From Firmicutes bacterium CAG:95 (lineage in GTDB: Bacteria; Bacillota; Clostridia; Lachnospirales; Lachnospiraceae): DNA of 25,031 nt. Position 1 is the stretch's first letter. Every line of letters starts with the position of its first letter. The notes under the pieces were generated by a model, which was given only the letters and a program-made list of their open reading frames with translations, searched no databases and was not told the origin of the DNA. A program made the position numbers and the translations under genes. Location of the stretch: the NCBI GenBank assembly GCA_000438155.1, contig FR902981.1, positions 151,020-176,050 on the forward strand, given 5' to 3'. Shown here in pieces: positions 22,554 through 25,031 of the stretch.

Positions 22554-24050
22554 TTATTTTTCTTTCACACGTCCATAGAGTTTACATAACTCCAGAATCT
22601 CTTCTGCCAGTTCCGGTGAGAGCTGTTCTGCACTCATCCGCCACTTCCAGTTATCTCCCAGGGTAGACGGTGTATTGATTCTGGCTTCACTGCCAAGCTC
22701 CAGATAATCCTGCATCGGAATAATTGCCGTATCGGATACACTTGCAATTGCTGCCCGGATAAACTCCCAGGTTACCTTCTTATTCCCCTTGATGTTCAGA
22801 TAGTTCTTTGCAAAGCGTCGGTCACATGCCGGAATCGTATGATACCAGCCAAGTGTTGTGTCATTGTCATGTGTTCCGGTATAAACCACACTGTTTGCGG
22901 TATAGTTATGCGGCAGATAATCGCTCTCTTCTCTCGAATCAAAAGCAAACTGCAGAATCTTCATTCCCGGATAGCCGGTCTTTTTCACAAGACGGATAAC
23001 AGACGGAGTTAAAAAGCCAAGATCCTCTGCGATCACCGGCCTGTTGCCGATCTGCTCCTTCATCGTCTTAAACAATGCATAGCCGGGGCCCTTCTCCCAC
23101 TTACCAAACTCTGCGGTCGGATCGCCGTAAGGAATGCTGTAGTATTCATCAAAGCCCCGGAAATGGTCGATACGTACCACATCATATAATTTATAGCAAT
23201 AGCCGATTCGTTTCATCCACCATGCAAAGCCGGTCTGCGCATGATAATCCCAACGATACAACGGATTTCCCCAAAGCTGGCCCGTTGCTGAAAATGCATC
23301 CGGCGGGCATCCTGCAACCGCTACCGGTTCACCCTTTTCATTCAGTTGGAAAAGCTCCGGATTCGCCCAGGTATCTGCACTGTCAAAAGCAACATAGATC
23401 GGAATGTCTCCTACAATCAGAACACCCTTCTCATTCGCATACTTCTTAAGACGGAGCCACTGCGATGCAAAAAGATACTGCTGGAATTCATAGAACAGAA
23501 TCTCTTCCTTAAGCTCTTCGCGGTATTTCTTCATGGCTTTCTCATCACGATTCCGGATGTCTTCATCCCAGCTTAACCAGTTCACACCCTTAAAATGATC
23601 CTTGACTGCCATATACATTGCATAATCTATAAGCCAGTATTCATTTTCCTTCACAAAGCTCTGAAACTCTTCATCTTCTTCGATTTTGCTCTCCAAAAAA
23701 GCCTTCTTTAAGAGACGGAACCGGGAAAGATAGATCTTCTCATAATCTACATAACCATCGGTATCTCCCCAATCATAGCTTTCACAGTCCTTCTTCGTGA
23801 TCCATCCCTTCTCAATCAGCTCCTCCGGATCAATATAATACGGATTTCCTGCAAAGGTGGAAAAGGACTGATACGGGGAATCCCCATATCCGGTCGGTCC
23901 TAACGGCAGGATCTGCCAATAGGTCTGTCCGGCTGCTGCCAGGAAGTCCACAAATTCGTACGCTTCCCTGGAAAAGGTTCCAATTCCGTAAGGGGACGGA
24001 AGACTGGAAACCGGTAATAAAATGCCACTTGCTCTCTTCATATTCTCCAT
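22554..24050 (-). CDS. malQ: 4-alpha-glucanotransferase (amylomaltase) MalQ
   Basis: A 498-residue GH77 enzyme that transfers alpha-1,4-glucan segments between maltodextrins, in the cytoplasm. The N-terminus SGILLPVSSLPSPYGIGTF and QILPLGPTGYGDSPYQSFST are characteristic. Catalytic residues: nucleophile D295 in VVRIDHFRG, acid/base E342 in IAEDLG, and D395 in TGTHDND. GCPPDAFSATGQLWGNPLY (about 248-266) is the usual substrate-binding stretch. Length is typical. The start is uncertain by three codons: ATG at 24050 or 24041, with GGAG between. A LacI-type operator lies in the leader and the repressor gene follows, so induction by maltose-type sugars is likely. Confidence 0.96.
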   Translation of the reverse strand: MENMKRASGILLPVSSLPSPYGIGTFSREAYEFVDFLAAAGQTYWQILPLGPTGYGDSPYQSFSTFAGNPYYIDPEELIEKGWITKKDCESYDWGDTDGYVDYEKIYLSRFRLLKKAFLESKIEEDEEFQSFVKENEYWLIDYAMYMAVKDHFKGVNWLSWDEDIRNRDEKAMKKYREELKEEILFYEFQQYLFASQWLRLKKYANEKGVLIVGDIPIYVAFDSADTWANPELFQLNEKGEPVAVAGCPPDAFSATGQLWGNPLYRWDYHAQTGFAWWMKRIGYCYKLYDVVRIDHFRGFDEYYSIPYGDPTAEFGKWEKGPGYALFKTMKEQIGNRPVIAEDLGFLTPSVIRLVKKTGYPGMKILQFAFDSREESDYLPHNYTANSVVYTGTHDNDTTLGWYHTIPACDRRFAKNYLNIKGNKKVTWEFIRAAIASVSDTAIIPMQDYLELGSEARINTPSTLGDNWKWRMSAEQLSPELAEEILELCKLYGRVKEK

Positions 24051-24095
24051 CTCTTTCCGCTATTCCAAAATAGCTGTCAGCACTGTATTTGCGCT

Positions 24096-24113
24096 ATTGG
24101 TAACGTTACCAAT
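24096..24113. promoter_or_regulatory. LacI-type operator in the malQ leader
   Basis: ATTGGTAACGTTACCAAT is a perfect 18-bp palindrome with the central CG typical of LacI/MalR/CcpA operators. It lies 46 nt before the malQ start, downstream of the predicted promoter, where a bound repressor would block initiation or elongation. Confidence 0.85.
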
Positions 24114-24121
24114 ATCTTGTT

Positions 24122-24175
24122 AAAAACAGGATAGCACACCGCCTTGCAAAATGCAAGAGGGTGAACTATCCCTGT
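24122..24175 (-). terminator. Intrinsic terminator of thiT
   Basis: On the minus strand a long imperfect hairpin (ACAGGGATAG/CTATCCTGT, CACC/GGTG, TTGCA/TGCAA) starts 2 nt after the thiT stop and is followed by TTTTT. It ends thiT transcription before malQ. Confidence 0.8.
24128..24156 (-). promoter_or_regulatory. Possible malQ promoter inside the thiT terminator
   Basis: On the minus strand TTGCAT (24151-24156) and TATCCT (24128-24133) are 17 bp apart. The start site would fall near 24121, just upstream of the operator. The boxes coincide with the terminator arms, so the match could be fortuitous. Confidence 0.5.
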
Positions 24176-24177
24176 CC

Positions 24178-24873
24178 TTACGCCTGTACGGCCATTGCTT
24201 TCACCTTTTCAATTGCTTTCTTTACCGGAGGAAGCATAATGATAATTACGGTAATCAGACCTTCTCCCAGGATGTAGGCATAATTATAGGCAATCGGATA
24301 AATCGCAGTCAGTGACTTCGGGAAGTTATCCGGCATATAATCCATCCAGTACAGATAGCCGCCGATGGAATGACACAGACCTCTTACGAGAATTGCCACG
24401 AGATAACCCTTTAATAACCCGTTCTTCTGCTTATTGAAGAATCCGGATAGACCTAATGCAGCAAAAGCGAAGATGTAATCAAGGCACGCCTGCAGAGGGG
24501 ATAAAATATAGCTTCCGCCATCCTGTACGAACTGCAGCAGACTGAAGGCGAATGCAGCTGTAAGACCGACCTTGGGTCCATACCAGTAACCGATCATGGT
24601 TACAAACAGCATGGAGCAGAGCGTGATGGAACCGCCCCAGGGCATGTTCACGATCTTAATATAAGAGGTGACAAAGCCAAGTGCCAGTGCGACTGCGGAA
24701 AATACAAGCTGCTTGGTAGAAAACGGACTCTTTTTCTGATCCTTGTTCTCTTTGACTCTGGTGCTGATTACTGCTGTCAGAATTACGAGAACTGCAATCA
24801 GAATAATCACAGCGACCTCGCCGGCTGTTGTCAATGAAAAGTAGCCTTCTTCTTTGTTTAAAAACAGTGACAT
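24178..24873 (-). CDS. thiT: Thiamine-specific ECF transporter S component ThiT
   Basis: A 231-residue membrane protein that binds thiamine and delivers it to the ECF energy module. The family core (about 53-225) has six membrane segments with KIVNMPWGGSITLCSMLF, GYWYGPKVGLTAAFAFSLLQF, SPLQACLDYIFAFAALGLSG and LVRGLCHSIGGYLYW. The aromatic and charged residues of the thiamine pocket lie in these stretches. An extra N-terminal membrane segment (about 18-38) plus a charged linker makes it about 50 residues longer than the typical ThiT. A TPP riboswitch and a hairpin that covers its AGGAGG ribosome site precede it, which confirms the substrate. ATPase and T-component genes are not in the window. 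Confidence 0.95.
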   Translation of the reverse strand: MSLFLNKEEGYFSLTTAGEVAVIILIAVLVILTAVISTRVKENKDQKKSPFSTKQLVFSAVALALGFVTSYIKIVNMPWGGSITLCSMLFVTMIGYWYGPKVGLTAAFAFSLLQFVQDGGSYILSPLQACLDYIFAFAALGLSGFFNKQKNGLLKGYLVAILVRGLCHSIGGYLYWMDYMPDNFPKSLTAIYPIAYNYAYILGEGLITVIIIMLPPVKKAIEKVKAMAVQA

Positions 24874-24879
24874 AAAAAA

Positions 24880-24912
24880 TCCTCCTTAGACTTTTTACAT
24901 CGCTAAGGAGGA
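24880..24912 (-). promoter_or_regulatory. Ribosome-site sequestering hairpin of thiT (expression platform)
   Basis: In the mRNA TCCTCCTTAG (24912-24903) pairs perfectly over 10 bp with CTAAGGAGGA (24889-24880). The second arm contains the AGGAGG ribosome site, 7 nt before the ATG. This is the expected off state of a translational TPP switch. Confidence 0.85.
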
Positions 24913-24930
24913 CATAATATGATCCTGTTA

Positions 24931-25031
24931 TCCTGTGCTTCCTTACGCCGGTATTACCCGGTTCAAGTAGTGAGGGTTAATCTGTGTAACAGATAGTAAC
25001 TGTTCAGCCATGACCATTCATAAGCTGCCGG
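24931..25031 (-). ncRNA. TPP (thi-box) riboswitch upstream of thiT, 5' edge cut by window
   Basis: The 3' half of the aptamer is fully typical on the minus strand: CTTGAACC, then GGGTAATACCGGCGTAAGGA (24959-24940), with the CCGG/CCGG helix around GTAATA. Upstream are ACCC, an optional hairpin ATCTG-TTACA-CAGAT and a P3-like stem GCTTATGA/TCATGGC. At the pyrimidine-binding position the conserved UGAGA reads UGAACA. The first strand of P1/P2 lies at or beyond the window edge. The gene it controls is a thiamine transporter, as expected. Confidence 0.88.
24996..25007. repeat. Element-family end sequence inside the TPP aptamer
   Basis: GTAACTGTTCAG is identical to the left end of copy A (6022-6033). 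It lies exactly where the aptamer's UGAGA motif is expected, so it may be an insertion scar or a chance match. Confidence 0.4.

Overview
The window reads as a chromosomal segment of an anaerobic, spore-forming member of the Clostridia, most likely the Lachnospiraceae. The evidence is the gene order tig-clpP-clpX-lon-engB, an alpha/beta-type small acid-soluble spore protein, a TM1266-type hydrogenase-associated regulator, ECF-transporter S components and a TPP riboswitch in front of thiT. Nearly all genes lie on the minus strand. The exceptions are the gene at 3484, the pair at 14074-14907 and the CYTH gene at 20869. Species cannot be fixed from the sequence alone.

Layout. (1) 1-3260: a three-gene signalling operon made of a 7TM/PAS sensor with a degenerate C-terminus, a soluble PAS/HisKA_3-type kinase and a LuxR-type response regulator. 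A small gene of unknown function is transcribed divergently. (2) 4038-8022: DUF308 membrane protein, VanZ-like protein, truA, an AI-2E-family permease and engB. (3) 8100-13703: the proteostasis operon lon, clpX, clpP and tig, read tig to lon and on into engB. (4) 14074-14907: a TM1266-family regulator and an ECF S component. (5) 15043-18964: an AT-rich accessory island. It holds a small zinc-ribbon protein, an unrecognised 176-residue protein, an ART-fold (DUF3990-like) putative toxin with an overlapping partner, and an ABC/AAA-type ATPase overlapping a TOPRIM-like protein. (6) 19185-21327: spore protein, greA, a DJ-1/PfpI protein and a CYTH protein. (7) 21396-25031: a LacI-family regulator, malQ, thiT and its riboswitch.

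The most interesting part is the island. The ATPase, TOPRIM protein, ART and partner genes run tip to tail on one strand behind a single good promoter. Together they resemble a two-gene ATPase-nuclease phage-defence system (PARIS/AbiL-like organisation) with a toxin/antitoxin-like pair attached. Function is inferred from motifs and arrangement only.

A second theme is a family of short intergenic elements. Their ends read G/C-T/A-AACTRTTCAG, and they are rich in internal hairpins. Two look complete, with matching inverted ends (6022-6154 and 13844-13990). Three single ends lie at 19421, 21335 and 24996, and the last falls inside the TPP aptamer. Regulation visible in the sequence includes a perfect 18-bp palindromic LacI-type operator before malQ, a hairpin that fully buries the thiT ribosome binding site, and a 30-bp palindrome that puts TATAAT boxes on both strands between pfpI and the CYTH gene.
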